From an uncultured Endomicrobiia bacterium (GTDB lineage Bacteria > Elusimicrobiota > Endomicrobiia > DTEH01): a stretch of DNA of 64,000 nucleotides. Where the stretch lies: the NCBI GenBank assembly GCA_937936785.1, contig CALDDQ010000005.1:1-64000 (forward strand), in the 5' to 3' direction. The position numbers and the translations under genes are program-made. Below the pieces are notes generated by a model. It did no database searches and had not been told where the DNA came from. It worked only from the letters and a program-made list of their open reading frames with translations. Shown piece by piece: positions 24,658-34,895 of the stretch (positions are counted from its first letter, which is position 1; the number at the start of each line of letters is the position of its first letter).

Positions 24658-26759
24658 TGTTGTATTAACTCCAATTTTCCTATGTAATCAAATATAATTA
24701 ATACTTTATTCACTATTCTTAACCTATTTATCGCAACAGCGTCTTCTTTATCAAAAACTAAAACTTTCTCAAAAAAGTTGTCAATGGCAGGTTTTAATCT
24801 TATTATTTCATCAATTAATTCTTTAAACTTCTTTTCTTTATAAAACTGTTTAATCTTTACATAAGAATCTGAGATTTTTGATACTAAAAAATTTTCTTGT
24901 GAAAGTTTTAATAAATTTTTATCAATTTCTTGAACAATTTGTTCAAAATTATACTTTTGTTTACCTTGCATCAAAATGTTTTTAACACGTTTGTATATGT
25001 CTATTAACTTATTAAACTCAATATTATTTCTGTACCTATTAACAGTTTCTAAACAAAATATTTTTGAACTAAATTCTCCATCAAAATTAAACATAACAGC
25101 TCTTATCTCATCTATTTTATATCCGTTCGAGGTATAAATATTTTCCACCCTCTGTCTTAGAAAATTTTTTAATAAATCTAAAATATTATCATCATACTTC
25201 TTACTGCAAAAATCACAATATTTCTCAAAAATATCTTTCAATGAGACATCAATCCGTTTCTCAACCATAATTTTAATCAGTCCATCAGCAACTTTTTTTA
25301 AACCAAACGGATCCGATGTACCTGAAGGTAAGTTGTTTATAATAACATTATCTAAAATATCTGAAAATTTAGATGAAATTGCAAATAATATGCTAATATT
25401 ATTTTTAGGTAAAATGTCGTCAAAACTTTTTGGTAAATAATGTTCTTGACATACCACAGCAATCTCATCAGAAATGTTTTGTTCTAAACAATAAAATTTT
25501 CCCATTATCCCTTGAAGTTCCGGATATTCCTGAACCATTAGTGTAGTAACATCATTTTTTATTATACTTGCAGTTTGTGACAAAATATTTTCTTCAAAAT
25601 TATAACCTATTTTTTTATTAAAGTATTGTGCTAAAAATTTTATCCTTAAAACTTTATCATATAAACTCCCTATTTTTGCATTATATATTATGTCTTTTAA
25701 CAATTCTACTCTTTTGACAAAATCTGTCTTTAAATCCGTTTCATAAAAAAATTTTGCATCATTTAATCTCGCTACTAAAACTTTTTCATATCCTTTCTTA
25801 ACATTGATCAAATGTTCAGAACTACCATTTTTTACTCCAATAAAACTGTTTATTAGATCATTATTAGAATTGTACAATGGAATAAACTTCTGTTTTGTTT
25901 TCATACAAGTAGATATTACTTCTTTAGGTAATTTTAAAAATATCTTATCAAAATCACATAAGACACATGTCGGATATTCTACTAATAAATTTATCTCTTC
26001 TAATAATCTATTATCATTATCATACTTCAAATCTTTATTTGAACAAATATTTTCTAACATATTCTTTAAAACAACTAACCTCTTCTCATGATTTACTATA
26101 ACACATTCATTTTCTAAAAGTTCAAAATATCTTTCAGTAGCAGATTTCGATGAATTTCCTTTTATCTTTATCTTTTTTACTGGTAAAGTTTTTAAACCAA
26201 AAGTAGTATCTGTAGTTTTTACTCCTGCAATAGTTGCCTTTATGTTTTCATCACCATAAAAAATTAAAATATTTCGTATTGGTCTTGGAAACTTAAATCT
26301 TTTTTCATTCCAAACCATTGTTTTATCAAAAGATAATTTAGAAATTATATTTTTAACAACCTCAGCAAGAATATCTTTTACATTTTCACCACCAAAAATC
26401 TTTTTAAATGCTAAAAATTTTCCTTTGTTAGTTTCTTTTATGTATAAATTTTTTAAATCTATACTATATTTTTTAGCAAACCCTATCGCTGCACCTGTAA
26501 ACTCGTTATTTTTTATTCCTATGTTTGTATTTGGTCCAATTGTTTCTATTATTTCTTTTGAGGTCTTTTCTTCTAAATTGTTCACATAAATAACCAACCT
26601 TATAGGAGAAACTGAAACTTCTATCTCTCCATATACAATTTTGTATTCCATAAGAACATTTTTTATAATTTCTGGTAACTGTTTATTAACAGATAACAAA
26701 TAACGCACCGGGAATTCCTCTACATAAATTTCTACTAACAAACTTTTATTCTTAATCAT
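24654..26759 (-). CDS. glyS: Glycyl-tRNA synthetase beta chain
   Basis: The 701-residue beta subunit of the bacterial alpha2beta2 GlyRS. The N-terminal EIYVEEFPVRYL, the segment FKFPRPIRNILIFYG, and LQGIMGKFYC with PSGTSDPFGLKKVADG are family marks, the latter from the HD-like domain; the C-terminal part binds the tRNA anticodon. It follows glyQ with a 10-base gap. Both subunits together form the enzyme for Gly-tRNA(Gly). Confidence 0.96.
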   Translation of the reverse strand: MIKNKSLLVEIYVEEFPVRYLLSVNKQLPEIIKNVLMEYKIVYGEIEVSVSPIRLVIYVNNLEEKTSKEIIETIGPNTNIGIKNNEFTGAAIGFAKKYSIDLKNLYIKETNKGKFLAFKKIFGGENVKDILAEVVKNIISKLSFDKTMVWNEKRFKFPRPIRNILIFYGDENIKATIAGVKTTDTTFGLKTLPVKKIKIKGNSSKSATERYFELLENECVIVNHEKRLVVLKNMLENICSNKDLKYDNDNRLLEEINLLVEYPTCVLCDFDKIFLKLPKEVISTCMKTKQKFIPLYNSNNDLINSFIGVKNGSSEHLINVKKGYEKVLVARLNDAKFFYETDLKTDFVKRVELLKDIIYNAKIGSLYDKVLRIKFLAQYFNKKIGYNFEENILSQTASIIKNDVTTLMVQEYPELQGIMGKFYCLEQNISDEIAVVCQEHYLPKSFDDILPKNNISILFAISSKFSDILDNVIINNLPSGTSDPFGLKKVADGLIKIMVEKRIDVSLKDIFEKYCDFCSKKYDDNILDLLKNFLRQRVENIYTSNGYKIDEIRAVMFNFDGEFSSKIFCLETVNRYRNNIEFNKLIDIYKRVKNILMQGKQKYNFEQIVQEIDKNLLKLSQENFLVSKISDSYVKIKQFYKEKKFKELIDEIIRLKPAIDNFFEKVLVFDKEDAVAINRLRIVNKVLIIFDYIGKLELIQQ

Positions 26760-26769
26760 ACTAAAATTT

Positions 26770-27627
26770 TTATTTTGAATTTTTATTTTTTATATTATCA
26801 AGATACTTTTGTGCAACTTTGTTTGCCAAACTTCGCACTTGTAAAACATAGTTTGTCCTTTCAGTTAAAGATAAAATACCTCTCGCATCTAATAAGTTAA
26901 ACATATGAGAACATTTTAATACAAAATCATATGCCGGAATAACTAAATCGTTTTCTAACAATCTTAAACATTCTTTATAATAATCTTCAAAATGTCTTTT
27001 TATCATTTCTACATTTGAAAGTTCAAAATTGTATTTTGACCATTGTTTTTCATCTTCAATATGTACATCGCCATAAGTTATTTTATTATTCCACAAAATG
27101 TCAAAAACAGAATCTTTATCCTGAGAAAACATTGTTAATCTTTCTAAACCATAAGTTATTTCTACAGAAATCGGCTCTAAATCTATTCCACCAACTTGCT
27201 GAAAATATGTAAACTGTGTAACCTCCATACCATCTAACCACACTTCCCAGCCTAACCCCCACGCACCTAATGTAGGAGATTCCCAATCATCTTCTACAAA
27301 TCTTATATCATGTTCATTAATTTTTATTCCTATACTTTCAAGAGATTTAAGATATAAATTTTGTACATTTGATGGTGAAGGTTTTAGAATTACTTGATAT
27401 TGATAATAATGTTGCAACCTGTTCGGATTTTCTCCATAACGTCCATCTGCAGGACGACGAGAAGGTTCCACATACGCAACACACCATTCTTGCGGACCTA
27501 AACATTTTAAAAATGTTGCCGGATTAAATGTTCCTGCTCCTTTTTCTGTGTCGTATGGTTGCCATAAGATACAATCCTGTTTTAACCAAAACTTGTTTAA
27601 ACTCATTATTATAGATTGTAAGTTCAT
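26770..27627 (-). CDS. glyQ: Glycyl-tRNA synthetase alpha chain
   Basis: The 285-residue catalytic subunit that activates glycine with ATP. It starts in the usual way ([14 protein letters not shown]) and contains [32 protein letters not shown] and [18 protein letters not shown], the class II core motifs. Start is set by this alignment. It is placed between recO and glyS in one run, as in many bacteria where recO and glyQS are neighbours. Confidence 0.97.
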   Translation of the reverse strand: MNLQSIIMSLNKFWLKQDCILWQPYDTEKGAGTFNPATFLKCLGPQEWCVAYVEPSRRPADGRYGENPNRLQHYYQYQVILKPSPSNVQNLYLKSLESIGIKINEHDIRFVEDDWESPTLGAWGLGWEVWLDGMEVTQFTYFQQVGGIDLEPISVEITYGLERLTMFSQDKDSVFDILWNNKITYGDVHIEDEKQWSKYNFELSNVEMIKRHFEDYYKECLRLLENDLVIPAYDFVLKCSHMFNLLDARGILSLTERTNYVLQVRSLANKVAQKYLDNIKNKNSK

Positions 27628-27637
27628 AATTTATTAT

Positions 27638-28387
27638 TTAATTTATAGTTTTTAAATTATAGTGTGCATAATTGCACAAATATTTATATATAATTTTTTT
27701 TATCTCTTCAAAAATTTCTTGTTCTATTTGTAAATTATCTGCTTCTTCTCCTGAAATTTTGTAAAATTTTTGTAATAATTCAATAGATTTTTTAGAAACT
27801 TTCATTTTGTTATCAAATGAAAAATCTTTTTTTTTAAAACAATTTGTACACAAAACACCAGAGTTTATAAAATCAAACCCAACCGATAAACTATTTAGAT
27901 CAGATTTACAAATCACACAATTATATAAATGTGGTTTATAACCACAAAGATTTATGAATCTTAAAACAAATGCTATAAAAACCTTTTCTGGATTTTGAGA
28001 ATTACCAAGAACTTTTATTACTCGTTTTAATAATTCATATTTTTTTTCATCTGAAATTAAATCTAAAGTAAAACTATCCATAATCTCTAAAACTCTACAC
28101 AAATTTAGATATTTGTCATAAAATAATTTTGTATTATCACAATTTAACAAAACCTTTCCTCCAATAACCTTTGACCTATAATTACCATTAAAATTTTTTA
28201 TAAAATATACTTGTGCTTCTATTTCATTACCAATATCTGTTAATGCCAATAATTTTGCATTGTGTTTTTTTACACTTTTGAACATAACTTTAACCTTTCC
28301 AAACTGTAATGTGTATAAAACTATTATTTTATCATAATCATTTATATCATATTTATTTAGAACTATTCCTTGAACATTTTTATACAT
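27638..28387 (-). CDS. recO: DNA repair protein RecO
   Basis: RecO (249 residues) anneals single strands and helps RecR load RecA at gaps. The N-terminal OB fold has GIVLNKYDINDYDKIIVLYT and GKVKVMFKSVKK. A zinc site is formed by CVIC at about 157-160 and CTNC about 20 residues on. The body is helical. It is encoded 2 bases after mgtE and 10 before glyQ. Confidence 0.9.
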   Translation of the reverse strand: MYKNVQGIVLNKYDINDYDKIIVLYTLQFGKVKVMFKSVKKHNAKLLALTDIGNEIEAQVYFIKNFNGNYRSKVIGGKVLLNCDNTKLFYDKYLNLCRVLEIMDSFTLDLISDEKKYELLKRVIKVLGNSQNPEKVFIAFVLRFINLCGYKPHLYNCVICKSDLNSLSVGFDFINSGVLCTNCFKKKDFSFDNKMKVSKKSIELLQKFYKISGEEADNLQIEQEIFEEIKKIIYKYLCNYAHYNLKTIN

Positions 28388-28389
28388 TA

Positions 28390-29790
28390 TTAATGCAATC
28401 CTCGTAATTGTGGCAAAATTATCTGCGCAATTTTAAAATACACAATTAAACCTATTACATCTGCTACTGTAGTAATTATAGGTCCTGCAAAAACAGCAGA
28501 ATCAATACCAATTTTTTTAGATAATAATGGCAGTGCTACTCCAGTAGAAATTGACAACAAAATTACCACAACCATACTTAAACCTACAACAACTGCTAAT
28601 AAAACACCTTCACCTATAAGATATGCTCGGAAAAACGCTACAAATCCTACTAACAACGCCATTATTAAAGATGCTACAAGTTCTAATTTTACAATCTTCC
28701 ATACATTCTTAAATGTAACATCACCTGTAGCAAGACCTCTTATTATTGTAACAGATGTTTGAGAACCTGCATTACCACCTGTATCTAACAACATCGGTAT
28801 AAAAAAAGTTAGTGACACAACAGTTGCTAGTGCTGATTCAAAAGTTTGCAATACACTACCAGATAAAAAATTTACTACTGCAAGAAAAATTAACCACCCT
28901 ATTCTTCTTCTAACCAAATCAAACGAAGTAGAATTTGCATACTTTATTTCTTCTCCACCTTCAGCTGACATTTTTCCCACACTATAAATCTGTGTAGTAT
29001 TTATTGTATTAATTATATCAATTACATCATCAACTGTAATTATACCTATAAGTCTATCGTTATCATCAACCACAGGCGAAACTATTAAATCATATTTTGC
29101 AAACATCTTTGCAACTTCTTCCAAAGGTGTATCTGGTTTTGTTTTAATAAAATTAACCGAACTCATTATTTCAGAAACTTTTATATCTGAAGGTGCAGCT
29201 ATAAGTTTGCGTAAACTTATCCCACCTAACAGTCGGCCTTCATTATCAATTACATAAAAAGTGTTCATATCAGAATATTTTCTAAATTTTGATAATGAAT
29301 GTATTTTTTCAATAGATTGTTTAACTGACATTGTCGGACTTAATGAAATATAATACGTATTCATCACAGAACCGGCAATGTTTTCGTTATATTTTAAATT
29401 GTTTTCTACAACGATAAGTTCTTCTTTTTTTATTAAATTAAGCAACTTTTTCTTAACTCTTTCTGGAAGTTTTTTTAATAATTTTGTTTTCTCATCCACA
29501 GGCATATCAGTTAACAAATTTTCTAACGGATTTGTTTCCATGTTTTCAATTAAAAAAATCTGTTCTTGTGGTTCTAAATCTTCAAATAAAGCCACTGCAC
29601 GATTTGAGTTTAATAATCTAAATACAATCAATTTTTCTTCAAGTTCAAAATTACTAAATCCTTCTGCTAAATCTGTTGGATGAATTTCGTTAATAACATC
29701 TTTCAGTGCTTTAAAATTTTTTTCTTTGATCAACTGCTTTATTTCCGGGATAAGTAATGCCCAGGCCTGTAATCTTGTATCCTTTTTCAT
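28390..29790 (-). CDS. mgtE: Magnesium transporter MgtE
   Basis: A 466-residue Mg2+ channel: N-terminal MgtE-N helical domain (about 30-135), two CBS domains that sense cytosolic Mg2+ (about 140-260), and five membrane helices with DTGGNAGSQTSVTIIRGLATG, the pore signature. GGAGA lies upstream of the ATG. Two CNNM/CorC genes precede it in the same run, which makes a divalent-cation set. No M-box-like leader fits in the 19-base gap. Confidence 0.95.
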   Translation of the reverse strand: MKKDTRLQAWALLIPEIKQLIKEKNFKALKDVINEIHPTDLAEGFSNFELEEKLIVFRLLNSNRAVALFEDLEPQEQIFLIENMETNPLENLLTDMPVDEKTKLLKKLPERVKKKLLNLIKKEELIVVENNLKYNENIAGSVMNTYYISLSPTMSVKQSIEKIHSLSKFRKYSDMNTFYVIDNEGRLLGGISLRKLIAAPSDIKVSEIMSSVNFIKTKPDTPLEEVAKMFAKYDLIVSPVVDDNDRLIGIITVDDVIDIINTINTTQIYSVGKMSAEGGEEIKYANSTSFDLVRRRIGWLIFLAVVNFLSGSVLQTFESALATVVSLTFFIPMLLDTGGNAGSQTSVTIIRGLATGDVTFKNVWKIVKLELVASLIMALLVGFVAFFRAYLIGEGVLLAVVVGLSMVVVILLSISTGVALPLLSKKIGIDSAVFAGPIITTVADVIGLIVYFKIAQIILPQLRGLH

Positions 29791-29809
29791 AACATAAAAT
29801 CTCCAATAC

Positions 29810-31033
29810 TCATTTTTTTGTTGTCTTAACTCTTTTTATTACTTTATTAGTAGTATCCAGTATTTCTATTTCTAAATTTTCTAAAATTATCTTTTCTCCA
29901 ACAACCGGCATACGACCTAATTTAGTTATTATATAACCACTCAATGTCACAACCTCGTCATCATTAAATCTTGAACCAAAAAAATCATTTATCTTTTTTA
30001 AACTCTCGTCTCCCATCACAATATAATCTTGTACATTCAAACGAATAATTTTTTCTTCTTTAACATCATATTCATCATAAATTTCACCAAAGATTTCTTC
30101 TATAATATCTTCTATTGTAACAATACCCATAGTTGCTCCATATTCGTCCACAACTACCGCTAAATGATTTTTACCCTGCTTGAATTGTTTCAAAATATCA
30201 ACTACTTTAGCTGTGTTTATTACAAAATATGGTGGTCTTATTATATCATCCAACAATAACAAACTTTTGTTCTGCATCGCAACCGTTATATCTTTTGTAT
30301 ACACAATACCTATTATATTGTCTATACTACCACGAAAAACTGGCACTCTGGAAAATTTTGTGTTACTAAGTTTTTCTATAATTTCTTCTATTGAAGCATT
30401 ACTGTTAATAGCAACAATATCCTCTTTTGGAACCATAATTTCATAAATTCGTTTATCTGCCAGTTCAATTACATTTGCAAACATTTTTTGTTCTTCTTGT
30501 GAAACATTTTCATCTTGTTTTATTAATTCTTTTAACTCTTCAGAAGAAAGAAACGGATCTTCTTTAGATTTCTCTCCAATAAAAAAACTTAATATAAAAG
30601 AACTAAAACTCACTAAAAAATTTGTTAATGGAATTATTGTTTTACTAAAAAGCACTAACCTTTTTATCCCAAAATTTAAAATTTTATCCGAGTTGGAAAA
30701 CGAAATCATTTTCGGTAATATCTCACCAAAAATTAATAACACTAATGTTGAAATTATAATATTTATATTTAAACTATTACTAAGAACACCAACTCCAGCA
30801 CAAGCAAAATTTGTCCCGACCAAAATTGTTGCTAATATTAACGCAGGATTCTTTTCCCAAATTTCTATGTATCCTTTAATCTTATCATTTATAAATTTTC
30901 TTTTTGCACTATATCTTAACAATGCAGTTTCTATACCAGCAAAATATGCTAAAATTATTACAAATATAAAATATATTATTACTTTTATAGTTATTATAAT
31001 GTTATTTGCTGACTGCCCTAATATCATATTCAT
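29810..31033 (-). CDS. CNNM/CorC-family protein (second of tandem pair)
   Basis: A 407-residue protein of the CNNM/hemolysin C family: N-terminal DUF21 membrane domain (about 15-180, three to four helices), a CBS pair (about 205-330) with KFSRVPVF and HLAVVVDEYGATMGIVTIEDIIEEIFGEIYDEYD split by CBS loops, and a C-terminal CorC/HlyC domain (GYIITKLGRMPVVGE). Family members act in Mg2+ or Co2+ export. It overlaps the first CNNM gene by 32 bases and the ATG at 31027 is an alternative start. Confidence 0.9.
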   Translation of the reverse strand: MNMILGQSANNIIITIKVIIYFIFVIILAYFAGIETALLRYSAKRKFINDKIKGYIEIWEKNPALILATILVGTNFACAGVGVLSNSLNINIIISTLVLLIFGEILPKMISFSNSDKILNFGIKRLVLFSKTIIPLTNFLVSFSSFILSFFIGEKSKEDPFLSSEELKELIKQDENVSQEEQKMFANVIELADKRIYEIMVPKEDIVAINSNASIEEIIEKLSNTKFSRVPVFRGSIDNIIGIVYTKDITVAMQNKSLLLLDDIIRPPYFVINTAKVVDILKQFKQGKNHLAVVVDEYGATMGIVTIEDIIEEIFGEIYDEYDVKEEKIIRLNVQDYIVMGDESLKKINDFFGSRFNDDEVVTLSGYIITKLGRMPVVGEKIILENLEIEILDTTNKVIKRVKTTKK

Positions 31034-31994
31034 CTAATATATCTCCTACAACTTCTTCTATAATATCTTCTAAAGTTATTATTCCTACAAACTTTTTGCT
31101 ATCATCTACAACCTTTGCAATGTGTATCTGTGTATTTTTGAACTCTTTAATAGCATCTTTTGCTTTAGTGTTAATATTAAATTCCAATATCGGATGCACT
31201 AAATCTGATACAGAACATTCTATCCCAGAAGAACACAAATAAAATAAATCTTTAACCATTGCAAATCCTATAATTTTTTCATCATTCCCATCACATAATG
31301 GAACACGGGTTTTGCCTGTTTCTATTATTTGTTCCATAATTGTTGAAATATTTTTATTTGTAATATTTACCATTTCTACTTTGATTTTTGGGGTCATAAT
31401 ATCCTTTATACGAATTTCGTTAAATTTTATTGCACGTTCAAATAATTCGTTTATGTCTTTGTGAAAAATTGTTTTTGAAGAATCTGAAATAGTTTTTTTT
31501 AATTCTTCTATTTTAGTAAAAAATGTTGCTTCTTCTTTTTTTATATGTTTTTCTACTAAATAAAAAATTGGCAAAAAAATTATTAATATTAAATAGTGAA
31601 TTACATATATCGGTAATAAAATTATTTTTGTAATTCGTTCAGGAAAATTTTTAGATAAAACTTTCGGAATTAATTCTGCAAAAATTATTATTGTTATAGT
31701 TACCATTATCCAAACAACAAACTCTTTTATTTCTAAAGAAACTTTTATCGGTAAATGAACAAATAAATCTGTTGAATATGAACTTATCAACAAATTAACC
31801 ATTGTATTCCCTAAAAGTATTGCAATGATAATTCTATATGGACGACAAATCCAAAGTTTTAATGCAGAACGTAACCACTTGTGTTTATTATACAACTTTC
31901 TTATTTTGTAATCAGACAATGATGTTAAAGCAGATTCTGAACCAGAAAAAAATGCTGACATCAACAACAAAAAAAGTATCATTATTATAAACAT
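31002..31994 (-). CDS. CNNM/CorC-family protein (first of tandem pair)
   Basis: A 330-residue paralogue of the next gene with DUF21 membrane domain (about 1-150) with SAFFSGSESALTSLS, and a CBS pair (about 195-325), but no C-terminal CorC/HlyC domain, so it ends about 75 residues earlier. Two unequal paralogues side by side may form a heteromer. It starts within ybeY (10-base overlap), matching the ybeY-ybeX order of E. coli, where ybeX is a corC-like gene. Confidence 0.88.
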   Translation of the reverse strand: MFIIMILFLLLMSAFFSGSESALTSLSDYKIRKLYNKHKWLRSALKLWICRPYRIIIAILLGNTMVNLLISSYSTDLFVHLPIKVSLEIKEFVVWIMVTITIIIFAELIPKVLSKNFPERITKIILLPIYVIHYLILIIFLPIFYLVEKHIKKEEATFFTKIEELKKTISDSSKTIFHKDINELFERAIKFNEIRIKDIMTPKIKVEMVNITNKNISTIMEQIIETGKTRVPLCDGNDEKIIGFAMVKDLFYLCSSGIECSVSDLVHPILEFNINTKAKDAIKEFKNTQIHIAKVVDDSKKFVGIITLEDIIEEVVGDILDEYDIRAVSK

Positions 31995-32407
31995 ATGTTT
32001 AGTTTTTTTATTATTTTAGTAGCGAAATTTTGCATTTTTATTTTATCTTTCTTTGTATAATCTTCCATACCATATAAATGTAATAGTCCATGAACTAATA
32101 CAAAAATAAATTCTTTTTTTATTGTATTATTATAATATTTAGATTGTTTTATAATTTCTTCTACAGAAATTATAATCTCTCCTTCATATTTTGTATAATT
32201 AAAACTAATTACATCAGTAGTTGTGTTTTTGTTAAAAAACCTTTTGTTTAAATCCCTTATTACTTTGTTATTAACTAGAACAATATTTAACTCAACTTTA
32301 TTTGAATCTTTTTTAAATAAATATTTTATAACTTTATAGACAATTTGTTTTATTTTGTTAACTGATATTACTTCCCTTTTAACTTTACAAACTATATTTA
32401 TTAACAT
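31985..32407 (-). CDS. ybeY: Endoribonuclease YbeY, variant metal site
   Basis: YbeY (140 residues) is a metal-dependent RNase for 16S rRNA 3'-end maturation and ribosome quality control. TTTDVISF is typical. The zinc motif is normally H-G-x-L-H-L-x-G-Y-D-H; here it reads HGLLHLYGMED, so His106 and His110 are kept but the third ligand is Asp116. Asp can bind zinc and such forms exist in some lineages, so activity may remain. It lies 3 bases after the PgpH-like gene and overlaps the CNNM gene by 10 bases. Confidence 0.85.
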   Translation of the reverse strand: MLINIVCKVKREVISVNKIKQIVYKVIKYLFKKDSNKVELNIVLVNNKVIRDLNKRFFNKNTTTDVISFNYTKYEGEIIISVEEIIKQSKYYNNTIKKEFIFVLVHGLLHLYGMEDYTKKDKIKMQNFATKIIKKLNICL

Positions 32408-32410
32408 AAA

Positions 32411-33961
32411 TTATTTGTCATCACTATGATAAGTTCTTAAATGGTAAAAACTTGTTAACATATGAGTCATAATATTTGCCATTTGATATAAATCCCTTAG
32501 CGTAATTGGCGAATCATCAAACTGTCCTTCAACAAACTTTGTGTTTATTACTCGCTCTACTGTTTCTTTTATTTTTGGCACATCTGGTTCTGAAATACTA
32601 CGACATGCTGCTTCACAAGAGTCCGCTATCATTACAATTACAGCTTCTTTAGTTTGTGGTTTAGGACCAGGATATCGCAATCTTTCTTCCATACCGTCAA
32701 TGCCTAACTGTAACGTTTTTTCATAAAAACCGTGGATCAAACAATCTCCATGATGCTGTTGTATAATGTCAATAACAACCTTGTCTAACTTATACTTTTG
32801 AGCCAAAGTTACTCCTTCTTTAACATGATTTATAATAATTAAACTTGATAGGGAAAGATTTAACTCTTTATGCGGATTTTGAGTTGAGATCTGGTTTTCA
32901 ATAAAATATTCTGGTTTTGTTAATTTACCAATATCGTGATAGTAACCAGCAACTTTGCATAAAAGAGAATTTGCATTAAGTTCTACTGCTGCCTGTTCTG
33001 CTAATGAAGAGACTATTATTGAATGATGGTATGTTCCTGGAGTATCAGTTATCAGTTGTTTTAATAACGGATGATTAAAATTAGCAAGTTCTACTAATTT
33101 AATGTTTGTGGTACGACCATATATCGTTTCTATTGGATTTAAAAAAATTATAACTATTAACCAAGACAAAAGTCCTCCTAACAAATTGCCAAATACAATG
33201 TCTATTATAGAAACTCCAGATGATAAAGTATATTCGTTAATTTTAAATATTCCAGGTTCTATTTTTGGCCTTAATATAAAAGCTAAACTCACCGCTATAA
33301 AAATGTTTATTAGTGTAGATTTTGAAATTACTGTAACAATATCTTTCCTAGAAAAAATTTTAACTGACATTTTTGTAACATATAAAGAACTAAGAAGAAA
33401 AAAAATAAAGTATTCAAATGACCAACCAAATAACCATGAACAAATTGACGACATTAAAATTGCATAAATTCCACCCCAAAAATCATTGATAAGTAATGTT
33501 ACAAGTAATGTGTATCCAAACACGGGTATAAAATAAAAAGAAAACATTCCCACTATACGCAATAAATATGTAGTTGCAAAATTTAAAATTACAATAGACC
33601 AAAATATAACAATTTGTCTTCTATATTCCTCTAAATTCGTTAAATATGAACTTCTAAGTTTTTCTATAAAATGTTTTATTGAAAACCATACTAAAAAAAT
33701 AAAAATTAAAATATTAATAATTTTTACTAACACATAAATTATTGTAGAATTTAATATATACGGTTGAGTTAAAATATATATTCCTGTGAAAATTATAATA
33801 AACAAAAAAACTAACAACCACTCCGGCAAATGAAATCTACTTTTTTCTACTTTACCCTTTGCCCTGCTAATGTAATAGTTTTCTAAGTACTCTATTCGTT
33901 CTAATAATTTTATTACTAACGGTTTGGTTTTAATTAACAAAGAAAAAATTTTTTTAATCAC
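32411..33961 (-). CDS. pgpH: PgpH-type 7TM-HD protein, short form
   Basis: A 516-residue membrane protein with several hydrophobic segments in 45-290 and a cytosolic HD domain after about 300: TPGTYHHSIIVSSLAEQAA, YYHDIGKLTKPEYF, and QQHHGDCLIHGFY supply the metal ligands. PgpH proteins cleave cyclic-di-AMP. The usual family is 700 or more residues with a large outside domain between the first helix and the 7TM region; that domain is missing, so this form would lack its outer sensor. It overlaps phoH by 8 bases. Confidence 0.85.
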   Translation of the reverse strand: MIKKIFSLLIKTKPLVIKLLERIEYLENYYISRAKGKVEKSRFHLPEWLLVFLFIIIFTGIYILTQPYILNSTIIYVLVKIINILIFIFLVWFSIKHFIEKLRSSYLTNLEEYRRQIVIFWSIVILNFATTYLLRIVGMFSFYFIPVFGYTLLVTLLINDFWGGIYAILMSSICSWLFGWSFEYFIFFLLSSLYVTKMSVKIFSRKDIVTVISKSTLINIFIAVSLAFILRPKIEPGIFKINEYTLSSGVSIIDIVFGNLLGGLLSWLIVIIFLNPIETIYGRTTNIKLVELANFNHPLLKQLITDTPGTYHHSIIVSSLAEQAAVELNANSLLCKVAGYYHDIGKLTKPEYFIENQISTQNPHKELNLSLSSLIIINHVKEGVTLAQKYKLDKVVIDIIQQHHGDCLIHGFYEKTLQLGIDGMEERLRYPGPKPQTKEAVIVMIADSCEAACRSISEPDVPKIKETVERVINTKFVEGQFDDSPITLRDLYQMANIMTHMLTSFYHLRTYHSDDK

Positions 33962-34895
33962 TTATTTTTTCCCACATCTCATAAGCTTTTATTATTTTTT
34001 TTACTAATTTATGTCTTATAATATCGTGTTCGTTAAAAAATATAAATTTTATTTCATCTAAATTTTTTAGAATTTTTGATATCTGAACTAAACCAGAATT
34101 TTGTTTGTTGTCAATATCTACCTGAGTTATATCCCCTGCAATAACTAATTTAGAGTTTGTTCCCAACCTTGTTAAAAACATTTTCATTTGTTCTGGAACT
34201 GTATTCTGTGCTTCATCTAATATAATAAATGCATCATTTAAAGTTCTGCCACGCATATATGCTAAAGGTATAATTTCAATAATTTCTTCGTCTAAATATC
34301 GTCTTAACTTATCCTGACCTAATAATATAAAAAATGCATCGTACAACGGTTTTAAATATGGATTTATTTTGTCATAAAGATCTCCAGGTAAATAACCTAA
34401 CTTTTCACCAGCTTCTACAACAGGACGTGTTAAAACTATTTTTGAAACCTCTCCTTGCTCAAATTTTAACAAAGCAGACATCACAGCTAAAAAAGTTTTT
34501 CCTGTACCAGCAGGTCCTATTGCTATTACTATATCATAATTATCAATATTTTCCATATATAATAATTGTGTTGCTGTTTTTGGTTTAATTATCTCGCCTG
34601 TGAAAGTTAAATACTCATACTTTTTTAATGAAACATTTTTTTTAAAATATCCTGTATGCATCATTTCCACCTTCATTTTATTAGTAGAAGTAGACATATT
34701 TTGTAACTCTAAAAAAGTTTTCTCAACACCATCTTTATTGCCAATAATTTCCACTTCGAAACCTTCTCCTGTAGGAATTGGATAATAATATATCTGTACT
34801 TTGTGAGTTTTTTCTAATATTTTAATATTCTTATCTTGTTCACCAAGAATGTTTAACAAATTCTTTTGAGTTGGAACATATAATATTCGTTTCAT
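33954..34895 (-). CDS. phoH: PhoH-family ATPase
   Basis: A 313-residue PhoH/YbeZ ATPase, a P-loop protein with GPAGTGKT (127-134), Walker B FIILDEAQNT and VIAGDITQVD. An N-terminal KH-like domain (about 15-75) may bind RNA. In E. coli YbeZ and YbeY form a complex on the ribosome. Here ybeY follows with the PgpH-like gene between them. Starts by ATGA overlap with aspS. Confidence 0.94.
   Translation of the reverse strand: MKRILYVPTQKNLLNILGEQDKNIKILEKTHKVQIYYYPIPTGEGFEVEIIGNKDGVEKTFLELQNMSTSTNKMKVEMMHTGYFKKNVSLKKYEYLTFTGEIIKPKTATQLLYMENIDNYDIVIAIGPAGTGKTFLAVMSALLKFEQGEVSKIVLTRPVVEAGEKLGYLPGDLYDKINPYLKPLYDAFFILLGQDKLRRYLDEEIIEIIPLAYMRGRTLNDAFIILDEAQNTVPEQMKMFLTRLGTNSKLVIAGDITQVDIDNKQNSGLVQISKILKNLDEIKFIFFNEHDIIRHKLVKKIIKAYEMWEKISD

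Noticed and set aside
30693-31037. 114-codon open frame on the plus strand
   Set aside because: Opposite the CNNM membrane domain; no ribosome site or family.
33102-33467. 121-codon open frame on the plus strand
   Set aside because: Opposite the PgpH-like membrane protein; hydrophobic shadow.
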